Source of the DNA: Elusimicrobiota bacterium
GTDB taxonomy: Bacteria > Elusimicrobiota > Elusimicrobia > Elusimicrobiales > UBA9959
Direction: 5' to 3'
Assembly: GCA_026388125.1 (NCBI GenBank)
Contig: JAPLKJ010000296.1
Span: 1 to 33,649 of the forward strand
Length of the DNA: 33,649 nt
Shown: positions 15,098-22,479 of the stretch, in pieces
Position numbering within the stretch: position 1 is the stretch's first letter
Layout of the letters: the number at the start of each line of letters is the position of its first letter
Made by a program: the position numbers and the translations under genes
The notes under the pieces: model-generated
Told to the model about the DNA's origin: nothing
What the model saw: the letters and a program-made list of their open reading frames with translations, nothing else
The model's database searches: none

Positions 15098-15232
15098 CCG
15101 CAGAAGTATTCAGTTGGAGTGAGCCCGGCTTAGTTCCCCGTCGTAAACCCAAAACCTAATTTCGTCAGAGTAAGCCTGATTACGTTGGAATCAGTTGGTC
15201 GGATTGCACCAGGAATTGCACCACTTCAGGGC

Positions 15233-15261
15233 TTAATGCCACAAAGCCAAAAGGATATAAT
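15233..15261 (+). promoter_or_regulatory. promoter of the YD-repeat-like gene
   Basis: TTAATG (15233-15238), a 17-bp spacer and TATAAT (15256-15261), about 50 bp before the start codon at 15311. Confidence 0.5.
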
Positions 15262-15310
15262 AGAACTTAGTTTGGGGAACCACTAAGAGACAGGGTTTGA
15301 GGTATTACTG

Positions 15311-16162
15311 ATGATAAAGAAATTGATTGGGGTAATCGTGCTGCTCACTGTAGCATTAAAGGTTCACGCGATAGCCAATAATCAGTTAGATATTTGGGGC
15401 AATTATAGTCTATGGAGTAATTATAGCCTGACAAATAAGAACGTCAAATATTTATCTGCTATTGAAACCAGGAAACACAGATCCAAAACCTATGAAACAA
15501 CCTATATTTATGATAAAGCGGGGCATTTGATTCATGAGAGCAATTCTATAATTAACGGGGAGCAGAATATTAAGACGGAGACCGTGTATGAGTATGCTGA
15601 CAATAAGCTGATTAAAATTACAGAGAAATCCCCTTACGGCCAAAACTCACGCATATCAATAATCAAATATAGTGATAAGACGAAGCAGATTTTGCAATCT
15701 AATGTCGACCCAAAAACCGGGGGAATTAAAGACGAAGATATTACGTATACATACAATGACAATGGTTTATTGATTGAACGTGACGCTCCATTTGAGCCTT
15801 CAGATGAAAAATTTACATATGATAAAAACGGACTACTTATATATTCTGAATACCTCGGGGATGACTCTAAAACCACAATTAAGATTACCAGAACAATCGA
15901 CGAAAAAAACAAGATAAAGGAGGAAAAAAGAGTCAAGAATACTCGCCATCTGGAAGAAAAAGAGGTAACTCGCGTCACAGTGGTGGATTATATTTATAAG
16001 GGCGACAACTGTGTGCAAGAAGAGAAGAACGAAGTCACTGGTTCAAAAAAGTCACTCAAAGAACTAATTAAGTATGAGTATGACAAAAATAATGAAATAA
16101 AAAGCGAAGATCACTTTGATGCTAAAGGGCAAAATATAAAAAAGATTGTTTACACCTATTAA
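15311..16162 (+). CDS. secreted YD/RHS-repeat-like protein of unknown function
   Basis: 283 residues with a signal peptide (MIKKLIGVIVLLTVALKVHA). The body consists of degenerate repeats of roughly 25-35 residues with a YxYdxxgxLixE pattern: YDKAGHLIHES, YEYADNKLIKIT, YTYNDNGLLIERD, FTYDKNGLLIYSE, YIYKGDNCVQEE and YEYDKNNEIKSED. This resembles the YD repeats of RHS and wall-associated proteins, but there is no RHS core or toxin domain, and the protein ends with VYTY. GAGGT lies 7 nt before the ATG. It is much more AT-rich than the genes around it and sits inside the split tRNA-Thr, which suggests horizontal arrival. Function unknown; small YD-like secreted proteins occur in several Bacteroidota-like genomes. 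Confidence 0.65.
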   Translation: MIKKLIGVIVLLTVALKVHAIANNQLDIWGNYSLWSNYSLTNKNVKYLSAIETRKHRSKTYETTYIYDKAGHLIHESNSIINGEQNIKTETVYEYADNKLIKITEKSPYGQNSRISIIKYSDKTKQILQSNVDPKTGGIKDEDITYTYNDNGLLIERDAPFEPSDEKFTYDKNGLLIYSEYLGDDSKTTIKITRTIDEKNKIKEEKRVKNTRHLEEKEVTRVTVVDYIYKGDNCVQEEKNEVTGSKKSLKELIKYEYDKNNEIKSEDHFDAKGQNIKKIVYTY

Positions 16163-16236
16163 ACAACAAAAAAATATATTTGCGGTGATTAAGTTGCTTT
16201 CCGGTTCTTCTCGAATTGCACCACTGACCGCACCAC

Positions 16237-16322
16237 GCCACTTTAGCACAGCGCGAAATATTGTAGAATTGTCAATGAAGAACGCCGACGTAGCTCAGCG
16301 GTAGAGCACCCGCCTTGTAAGC
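16237..16322 (+). repeat. right copy of the tRNA-Thr promoter/5'-half duplication
   Basis: CTTTAGCACAGCGCGAAATATTGTAGAATTG... matches the left copy at about 15014-15097 and runs into the complete tRNA-Thr. The -10 box TAGAAT is at 16264-16269. This is the promoter now used by the intact tRNA gene. Confidence 0.8.
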
Positions 16323-16355
16323 GGTAGGGCGAGAGTTCAATTCTCTCCGTCGGCT
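16284..16355 (+). tRNA. tRNA-Thr (anticodon UGU)
   Basis: A complete cloverleaf: acceptor GCCGACG/CGTCGGC with discriminator T, D-arm GCTC/GAGC, anticodon loop CTTGTAA (anticodon TGT, reads ACA) and T-arm GAGAG-TTCAATT-CTCTC. The anticodon stem has a C27-U43 mismatch (CCCGC/GCGGT), which the A27 of the truncated upstream copy would repair. CCA is not encoded. A run of nine T follows at 16357-16365 and may end transcription. Confidence 0.92.
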
Positions 16356-16396
16356 GTTTTTTTTTGCCCGGTATACCTTCAACAAGGATAAAACGA

Positions 16397-17470
16397 ATGA
16401 ACAAGCTACTGCTCCCGGCCCTGCTGCTTTTCTGTGCGTGCGCGCAGGCCTCCGCCGAAGCCACCTCCAAGCTCAAGGTGGATATTTACGGCTTCGTCAA
16501 AACCGATATCAGCTATTCCGACCACGGCACCGGCACCAACGAGTACCGCACCTACGCCGCCGGCCGCGCGGACAAAGCGTTCCGCGCTTCGGCCAGGGGC
16601 ACCCGCTTCGGCATGAACATAAGCAGCGGCGCCAGCGTGAACGGAAAGATAGAGATGGATTTCCTGGGCCTGACCGAGAGCCTGGGCGGCACGGCCGGCA
16701 CTACCGCCGATGTGCGCCTGCGCCACGCCTATGTGGCGTTCAAAACGGGCAAGACCGAGATACTGGCCGGCCAGACCTTTTACCCGATAACCGCCGACAT
16801 CCCCGAAACCTATAACGATTATTTCCTCGGCCATTCCGGGGCGCTGTGGTCCAGGGCGCCGCAGCTGCGCGCCACCTACGTCCCGGTAAGGAAACTTAAA
16901 ATTATAGCCGCCGTGGTGCGGCCCTCCGCCAAACTTACCGACGCGGAAGGCACCCGTTCCGCCCTGCCCGGCGTGCAGGGCAAGATAGAGAAAGAATTCG
17001 GCAAGGCCAGGTTCAGCGTGGCCGGCGCGGCCGGCGTCTGGAAAAGCACCTTCAGCGCGCAGACCGCGGACAGCTCGGTGCTGGTAGCGGGCTTCAATGT
17101 GCCGCTCTCGCCCTTTACCGTTTACGGCGAAGCCTGGGCAGGCCGGAACCTTTCGGATTTCCTGGGCGGTCTCGGCAATACCGGCTACGGCGCCAACGCC
17201 GTGCCCGGGAAAGGCGGCTACCTGGCGCTTAAGTTCAAGCCGAAAGATACGCTCTGGTTCAACCTGATCTACGGCGTGGACGATCCGAGGAATTCCAAAG
17301 TGCTGACCAAGGGCAAAACGAGGAACTCCACCGCCATAGCCAACGCCTCGGCACTGTTCTACGACTGCGTGGAAACGGGCGTGGAAGTTTCGGCGCTGAA
17401 CACTGAATACAAAGACCTTCAGAACAGGTCGGCCATGATCTATCAGCTGACCGTAAAGCTGCTGTTTTAA
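16397..17470 (+). CDS. outer-membrane porin-like protein (DcaP-like)
   Basis: 357 residues from the ATG at 16397, chosen because a signal peptide (MNKLLLPALLLFCACAQASA) starts there; the track's TTG start adds a basic lead with no support. The mature part is rich in alternating beta strands: VDIYGFVKTDISYSD at the N-terminus is the typical first strand of DcaP-like trimeric porins, and FRASARGTRFGMNI, GKIEMDFLG and VRLRHAYVAFKTGKTEILAGQT follow. It ends in a Phe (YQLTVKLLF), as barrels recognised by BamA do. Its role would be passive uptake of small solutes across the outer membrane; the substrate is unknown. It is a single gene between two tRNAs. Confidence 0.75.
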   Translation: MNKLLLPALLLFCACAQASAEATSKLKVDIYGFVKTDISYSDHGTGTNEYRTYAAGRADKAFRASARGTRFGMNISSGASVNGKIEMDFLGLTESLGGTAGTTADVRLRHAYVAFKTGKTEILAGQTFYPITADIPETYNDYFLGHSGALWSRAPQLRATYVPVRKLKIIAAVVRPSAKLTDAEGTRSALPGVQGKIEKEFGKARFSVAGAAGVWKSTFSAQTADSSVLVAGFNVPLSPFTVYGEAWAGRNLSDFLGGLGNTGYGANAVPGKGGYLALKFKPKDTLWFNLIYGVDDPRNSKVLTKGKTRNSTAIANASALFYDCVETGVEVSALNTEYKDLQNRSAMIYQLTVKLLF

Positions 17471-17520
17471 CCCCCGGCCTCCCAAATGGTAGCGGGGTAT
17501 TTGATATAATTTACAGGTAC

Positions 17521-17596
17521 GGCCCCTTCGTCTAGCGGTTAGGACGCTGCCCTCTCAAGGCAGAGATCACGGGTTCGAATCCCGTAGGGGCCGCCA
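17521..17596 (+). tRNA. tRNA-Glu (anticodon CUC)
   Basis: 76 nt with acceptor GGCCCCT/AGGGGCC, discriminator G and an encoded CCA (17594-17596). The anticodon stem CTGCC/GGCAG holds the loop CTCTCAA, giving anticodon CTC (codon GAG). The T-arm is CGGG-TTCGAAT-CCCG. A TATAAT lies about 15 nt upstream of the gene. Encoded CCA here contrasts with the tRNA-Thr copy, which lacks it. Confidence 0.95.
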
Positions 17597-17620
17597 AAAT
17601 TCACCGGCGGCATAAAAAGA

Positions 17621-17655
17621 AAGCCGGTTCCCCAAAGGAACCGGTTTTTTCTTTT
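17621..17655. terminator. bidirectional terminator between tRNA-Glu and valS
   Basis: 8-bp stem CCGGTTCC (17624-17631) with GGAACCGG (17637-17644), followed by TTTTTTCTTTTT on the plus strand. On the minus strand, reading from valS, it is followed by the T-rich CTTTCTTTTTATG. It serves both convergent units. Confidence 0.9.
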
Positions 17656-17670
17656 TACTGCCCTTAGCTT

Positions 17671-20301
17671 TTACGCGGCGCCCAGCTCCACGGTTACCGA
17701 CGGGTCTTTATCGTCGGAACCGGTTCCCTCTATGGCCAGCCCGGCGCGGTCCACGCAGCCGGCCAGCAGCAGGTCCTCGAGGGCCAGCTTCAGCGCGGCG
17801 GCCTGCGCCGGGCCGCACTGCACGGCCAGTTTCGCCACCGGCCATTTCACGCTGCGCTTCTCGGCGGCTTTCTTGGTGCGCACGGCTTCCAGCACTTTGC
17901 GCGTGACGGCCAGCACCTTCAGGTCGCCCGGCGCGCAAGGCATTTCCGCGGCCGCAGGCCACGGGGCTTTATGCACGGAGGGCTGGCCAAGGCTTGCGGC
18001 GAACGACCAGCCCCACACTTCCTCGGTGATGAAAGGCAGGAACGGCGCGAACAGGCGCAGGAACACGCCCAGCGTCCACTCCAGCGCCGCGCAGGCAGAG
18101 CGCGCGGCCGCGGGCGTGCCGGAATAGGCGCGGTTCTTCACCAGCTCCAGGTAATTGTCGCAGAAGTCCCAGAACGCGGTCTCAGTGTAAAGCAGCATGG
18201 CCGCGTAATCGTAATTGGCGAAATCCTCGCGGGAAGCTTCCGCCAGCGCCTTCATGTGCTCCATCCAGGCTTTATCCAAAGGCTCGGTGATGTCGGCGGC
18301 GTTCAGATGCGCGCCGGCCGCGGCGGGGCTACCAAGCTGCATCATGGTGAACTTGGAGGCGTTGAAGAGCTTGGTGGCCAGGCGCATGCCCACCTTGAAC
18401 ACGCTCTCGTCGTACACGGTGTCCTGGCCGAGCTTCGCCTTGCCGGCCCAGTAGCGCAGCGCGTCGGCGGAGTAGGTCTTGAGCAGGTCGTCGGGCGAGA
18501 CCGTCTTGCCCTTGGATTTGCTCATCTTGCCCTTGTCGGGGCTCACCACCCAGCCGCTGATGGCGGCGTTGTACCAGGGCACGGAATTTTCGTGCATCCA
18601 GGCTTTGGTGATGGTGTAGAAGGCCCAGGTGCGGATGATCTCGTGCGCCTGCGGGCGCAGGTCGGCCGGGAAAAGGTTCCCGTGGCGCTGCTTGTCGTCC
18701 GCCCAATGGCTGGAGACCATCGGCGTAAGGGAAGACGTGGCCCAGGTGTCCATCACGTCATTGTCGCCGGTGAAACCGCCCGGCTTGTGGCGCTGCTCCT
18801 CGGTATACCCGGGAGGGCAGTCGGTCTGAGGGTCCAGCGGCAGGCTTTCCGGCGCCGCCACTATGGGCTTGGCGAACTCGGTGTTCCCTTCAGCGTCCAC
18901 CGGGTACCACACGGGGAACGGCACGCCGAAGTACCGCTGGCGGCTGATGCACCAGTCCTGGTTGAGGCCCGCCACCCACTGCTCATAGCGCTTGAACATG
19001 TACTCAGGATGCCAGGCCACTTTTCTGCCCTGCTCCAGCAGCGCCGGCTTGTTGGCGAGGATCTTTATGTACCACTGGCGGGCCGGCACGAATTCCAGCG
19101 GCATGTCGCCTTTCTCGTAATATTTCACGGCCTGCTGAATGGGCCTGGGCTCGCCTACCAGCGCGCCGGCTTCTTTCAGCAGCGCGGCGGTCCTGGTGCG
19201 GGCCTGCTTGGCGTACAGGCCCGCCAACTGGGCGTAGACGGCGTTGGCGGCGGCGGGGTCGGCGCTGTCGAACACCGGCCCTCCGAACTCGGCCGGGGCC
19301 AGCCGGCCGTCGCGGCCTATTATCTGGCGCATGGGCAGCCGCTCCTTGCGCCAGAATTCCACGTCGGCGATGTCGCCGAACGTGCAGATCATCATGATGC
19401 CGGTGCCCTTTTCGGGATCGGCGTGGTAGGAAGGCATTATGGGCACGCGCGCGCCGAACAGCGGCGTTACGGCCCGATGGCCGAACAGCGGCTTGAAGCG
19501 TTCGTCGTCCGGGTGGGCCACTACGGCTATGCAGGCCGCCAGCAGCTCCGGGCGCGTGGTGGCTATCACGAACTCCCCGCCGCCCTCCACGCCGAACTTG
19601 ATGTCATGGAAAAGGCCCGAGACCTCGCGGTCCTCGGATTCGGCCTGCGCCACGGCGGTCTTGAAAGTGGTATCCCACAGCGTGGGCGCCTCGGCGCTGT
19701 AAACGTGGCCTTTGTTGAACAGGTCCAGGAAAGACAGTTGTGAGGTCTTGCGGCAATGCTCGCCCACGGTGGAATAGGTCTGCCGCCAGTCCACGGACAG
19801 GCCGAAGCGGCGCCACAGCGCCTCGTACTTCTTTTCGTCCACCGCCGTTTGCTGCTCGCAGAGCTCCAGGAAATTGCGGAGCGAGACGTGCTCGTAATCC
19901 TTAAGGTCCTTCTTGGCGCCGGAAGACTTGAAATCCGGCTTGTAATGCAGCGCGGGGTCGCAGCGCACGCCGAACAGGTTCTGCACGCGGCGCTCCGTCG
20001 GGAGGCCGTTGTCGTCCCAGCCCATGGGATAAAAAATGTTCTTGCCCAGCATCCGCTGGTAGCGCACCAGGATGTCGGTCTGCACGTAGCTGAAAACGTG
20101 GCCTATATGGAGTTCGCCCGAAACGGTGGGCGGCGGGGTGTCCACTACGAAGGTGTCTTTGCGGGGCCGGGCCGCGTCGTAATGATAGAGCTTTTCCTGC
20201 TCCCACTTTCCGCACCAGGCCGGTTCCACCTCGGCGGGCAGGTAGTTGGCGGGGAAGGCGGCAGCGGCGGCGGGTTTTTCCAGTGAAGCGTTATTTTCCA
20301 T
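17671..20301 (-). CDS. valS: valyl-tRNA synthetase
   Basis: 876 residues. The class I synthetase charges tRNA-Val and edits misactivated threonine. The Rossmann fold has the HIGH motif at about 65-68 (PPPTVSGELHIGHVFSY) and KMSKSKG in the 590s. The CP1 editing domain lies between, with FVIATTRPELL. The N-terminal signature FYPMGWDDNGLPTERRVQNLFGVRCDP belongs to the archaeal/actinobacterial-like ValS type rather than the E. coli type. There is no clear C-terminal coiled-coil arm, and the length fits that type. The C-terminal anticodon-binding domain follows. It is convergent with tRNA-Glu and divergent from ychF. No Shine-Dalgarno is obvious, but the start lies just before the conserved PANYLPAEVEPAWCGKWE. 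Confidence 0.95.
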   Translation of the reverse strand: MENNASLEKPAAAAAFPANYLPAEVEPAWCGKWEQEKLYHYDAARPRKDTFVVDTPPPTVSGELHIGHVFSYVQTDILVRYQRMLGKNIFYPMGWDDNGLPTERRVQNLFGVRCDPALHYKPDFKSSGAKKDLKDYEHVSLRNFLELCEQQTAVDEKKYEALWRRFGLSVDWRQTYSTVGEHCRKTSQLSFLDLFNKGHVYSAEAPTLWDTTFKTAVAQAESEDREVSGLFHDIKFGVEGGGEFVIATTRPELLAACIAVVAHPDDERFKPLFGHRAVTPLFGARVPIMPSYHADPEKGTGIMMICTFGDIADVEFWRKERLPMRQIIGRDGRLAPAEFGGPVFDSADPAAANAVYAQLAGLYAKQARTRTAALLKEAGALVGEPRPIQQAVKYYEKGDMPLEFVPARQWYIKILANKPALLEQGRKVAWHPEYMFKRYEQWVAGLNQDWCISRQRYFGVPFPVWYPVDAEGNTEFAKPIVAAPESLPLDPQTDCPPGYTEEQRHKPGGFTGDNDVMDTWATSSLTPMVSSHWADDKQRHGNLFPADLRPQAHEIIRTWAFYTITKAWMHENSVPWYNAAISGWVVSPDKGKMSKSKGKTVSPDDLLKTYSADALRYWAGKAKLGQDTVYDESVFKVGMRLATKLFNASKFTMMQLGSPAAAGAHLNAADITEPLDKAWMEHMKALAEASREDFANYDYAAMLLYTETAFWDFCDNYLELVKNRAYSGTPAAARSACAALEWTLGVFLRLFAPFLPFITEEVWGWSFAASLGQPSVHKAPWPAAAEMPCAPGDLKVLAVTRKVLEAVRTKKAAEKRSVKWPVAKLAVQCGPAQAAALKLALEDLLLAGCVDRAGLAIEGTGSDDKDPSVTVELGAA

Positions 20302-20373
20302 ATAAGGTTATTTTAGCTGTTTTCCCACAGGCGCACAAAGCGCGCGCCGCTATAAGGCCGCGCCTAAAATTGT

Positions 20374-20379
20374 TATAAT
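20374..20379 (+). promoter_or_regulatory. -10 element of ychF
   Basis: TATAAT about 43 bp before the ychF start, in the valS-ychF divergent region. The -35 hexamer at the expected place (TATAAG) is weak. Confidence 0.4.
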
Positions 20380-20421
20380 TCATTCTGGTTTTTACGCCTT
20401 CCGCGGCTTTAAGGATATAAC

Positions 20422-21495
20422 ATGGAAATCGGCATTGTAGGTCTGCCCAACGTGGGAAAGTCGACGCTGTTCAACGCGCTCACCCGCGCCGGCGCGGCCT
20501 CCTCCAACTACCCCTTTACCACCATCGACCCCAACGTGGGCGTGGTGCCGGTGCCGGACAAACGCCTGGACGCGCTGTTCGACCTGTTCAAACCCCCGAA
20601 GAAAGTGGCTTCCTATATAAAGTTCGTCGACATCGCCGGCCTGATGAAAGGCGCCTCCAAGGGCGAGGGCCTGGGCAACAAGTTCCTGGCCAACATCCGC
20701 GAGGTGGACGCCATAGTGCAGGTGGTGCGCGTGTTCAAGGACCCGGACGTGGTGCATGTGCTGGGCGAAGTGGACCCCATACGCGACATCGAGGTGATAG
20801 AGACCGAGCTGATGCTGGCCGACCTGGAAACCGTGGACAAGGCGCTGGAGAAGAACCAGCGCGACCTGAAAGCCAGGACCAAGGACGCAGAAGAGAAGAA
20901 AGTGCGGCTCGAGAAGCTCAAGGCGCTGCTGGCCGACGGCAAGCCCGCCCGCGACGCCGGCTATACCATTGAGGAAGTGCGCGACTTCAACCTGCTTACC
21001 GTGAAACCCGCTTTTTTCGTGGCCAACACTTCGGAACAGCCCGACCAGGCGGTACTGGGGAAACTGCGCGACTTCATAAAGGCCCGCGGCGCCATCCTGG
21101 TGGAGATCTCCGCCAAGATAGAGTCCGAGATCGTCGAGCTGCCCGACGAGGAGAAAGCCGTATTTTTAAAGGACCTCGGCGAGGACTATACCGGCCTCGA
21201 GAAGATGGCGCTGGCCGGCTACCGGCTGCTGGACCTCATCAGCTTCTTCACCGCCGGCTCGGAGGACGAGGTGCGCGCCTGGAGCCTGAAGCGCGGCCTG
21301 AAGGCCCCGCAGGCCGCGGGCCGCATCCACACGGATTTCGAGAAAGGCTTCATCCGCGCCGAGGTCTATTCCTTCGACGACATCATGAAGTACAAAGAGG
21401 AGAAGGCGCTGAAGGAAAAAGGCCTGATCCGCTCCGAAGGCAAGGAATACGTGATGAAGGACGGGGACATCTGTTTCTTCAAGTTTAACGTCTAG
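20422..21495 (+). CDS. ychF: YchF/OLA1-type redox-regulated ATPase of the Obg family
   Basis: 357 residues, the usual length. The P-loop GLPNVGKST (7-15) is followed by [18 protein letters not shown], the hallmark N-terminal segment of YchF. G3 is [21 protein letters not shown]. Instead of the NKxD of GTPases, it has NTSE, as in YchF proteins that prefer ATP. A helical coiled arm (about 125-175) and a C-terminal TGS domain (about 270-355, ending [15 protein letters not shown]) complete it. AAGGA precedes the ATG. It is ribosome-associated and implicated in stress responses. Monocistronic, with a long hairpin after it. Confidence 0.97.
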   Translation: MEIGIVGLPNVGKSTLFNALTRAGAASSNYPFTTIDPNVGVVPVPDKRLDALFDLFKPPKKVASYIKFVDIAGLMKGASKGEGLGNKFLANIREVDAIVQVVRVFKDPDVVHVLGEVDPIRDIEVIETELMLADLETVDKALEKNQRDLKARTKDAEEKKVRLEKLKALLADGKPARDAGYTIEEVRDFNLLTVKPAFFVANTSEQPDQAVLGKLRDFIKARGAILVEISAKIESEIVELPDEEKAVFLKDLGEDYTGLEKMALAGYRLLDLISFFTAGSEDEVRAWSLKRGLKAPQAAGRIHTDFEKGFIRAEVYSFDDIMKYKEEKALKEKGLIRSEGKEYVMKDGDICFFKFNV

Positions 21496-21512
21496 CCGTA
21501 CCTGGCAGGCTC

Positions 21513-21563
21513 AAAGTTCCGGAACGCGCTGAGGGTTTCCCCTCCCGTTCCGGAACTTTATTT
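21513..21563. terminator. bidirectional hairpin between ychF and the deacetylase gene
   Basis: A perfect 14-bp inverted repeat, AAAGTTCCGGAACG (21513-21526) and CGTTCCGGAACTTT (21546-21559), with a 19-nt loop, followed by TATTTT. It lies between convergent genes. The arms are themselves palindromic (GTTCCGGAAC). Confidence 0.7.
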
Positions 21564-21569
21564 TCCGGC

Positions 21570-22475
21570 TTATGGCTTGCGCCGCCATTCCCGGATAGCG
21601 GCCGCCAGCGTGCCGGCGTGTATGCGCACCGTGTCGGCGAACTTTTTGGCGTAACCGCCGCCCAGGACCACGGCCACCGGCAGCCCGCTGCGGCGGCATT
21701 CCCCGAGAACGTAAGCGTCCCTTTTCCTTATCCCGCCTATGGTCAGCTTCAGGCCGCCCAGCAGGTCGCCTTTATAAACGTCGGCGCCGGCCACGTAGAC
21801 CGCGAAGTCGGGCCGCGCGCGCGCTATAACGTCCGGGAGATTTTCCTTAAGCGCCGCCAGGTAGCGCGCGTCGCCCGTGCCCGCAGGCAGCTCCACGTCC
21901 AGAGAGCTCTTTTCCTTTTTTTCCGGGTAAAGGCCGCGCTGGTGCATGGAGAACGTGAACACCCGCCCGTCCCGGCGGAAAATAGCGGCCGTGCCGTCGC
22001 CCTGGTGCACGTCGAGATCTATCACCAGCGCGCGCTTTATCCTCCCCTCTTTAAGAAGTTTTTTTATGGCCACGGCCATGTCGTTGAGCAGGCAGAAGCC
22101 GCCGCCGCGCCCCCTGAACGCGTGATGGGCGCCGCCGCCGCAGTTCAGGCCCACGCCGGTCTCCAGCGCGTGCCGCGCGGCCAGGATGGTGCCGCCCACG
22201 TTCATCAGATGGGCCCCGGCCACGGCCGGGGTCAGCTCGAGCTCGGCCCGGGCCGAATCCGCCGGCGTGAACGCGCAACTGAGGTTCTTGGCCGCCCAGC
22301 GCCGCGTATGCGCCAGCTCCAGGTCCCGGCGCGACGGGCGCGCGGGCTCCGTAACGTCGCGGCGCGAGATCAGCCCGGCCGCCAGCAGGCGCCGCAGGGC
22401 GGCTTCGAACTTGTCCGCACGGAACACGTGGCCCTGGTCCTTAACGGTATATTTTTTTGAAAATACGATGCGCAT
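21570..22475 (-). CDS. histone deacetylase-superfamily zinc hydrolase
   Basis: 301 residues, with the arginase/deacetylase fold. Visible active-site motifs: GGGAHHAF (His117-His118 charge relay), GFCLLND, zinc ligands in DLDVHQGDGT (Asp153-x-Asp155, His157; in the family the ligands are Asp, His and a later Asp) and AGADVYKGD (Asp232), then VLGGGY. The short length and N-terminal sequence resemble the class IV (HDAC11-like) bacterial group, where substrates include acyl groups on lysine, polyamines or acetoin-type compounds. It begins 4 nt after the lnt stop, so it is translated from the secA-lnt message. Its substrate cannot be told from sequence. Confidence 0.9.
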   Translation of the reverse strand: MRIVFSKKYTVKDQGHVFRADKFEAALRRLLAAGLISRRDVTEPARPSRRDLELAHTRRWAAKNLSCAFTPADSARAELELTPAVAGAHLMNVGGTILAARHALETGVGLNCGGGAHHAFRGRGGGFCLLNDMAVAIKKLLKEGRIKRALVIDLDVHQGDGTAAIFRRDGRVFTFSMHQRGLYPEKKEKSSLDVELPAGTGDARYLAALKENLPDVIARARPDFAVYVAGADVYKGDLLGGLKLTIGGIRKRDAYVLGECRRSGLPVAVVLGGGYAKKFADTVRIHAGTLAAAIREWRRKP

Positions 22476-22479
22476 CGGG

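Larger units (their letters stand above)
15098..16322 (+). mobile_element. putative 1.2-kb insertion within tRNA-Thr, AT-rich
   Basis: DNA lying between the two copies of the core CCGCCTTGTAAGC (15085-15097 and 16310-16322). It is visibly AT-rich compared with both flanks and contains one ORF (15311-16162). ATTGCACC occurs at 15203 and 15215 near the left end and at 16215 near the right end, with another just outside at 15002. AATTGCACCACT is exact at 15214-15225 and 16214-16225. No integrase or transposase is present. If it is an integrated element, it brought a replacement promoter and tRNA 5' half at its right end. Confidence 0.5.

Noticed and set aside
16243-16476. Minus-strand ORF of 77 aa across tRNA-Thr
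   Set aside because: It overlaps the tRNA and the porin start and has no coding features.
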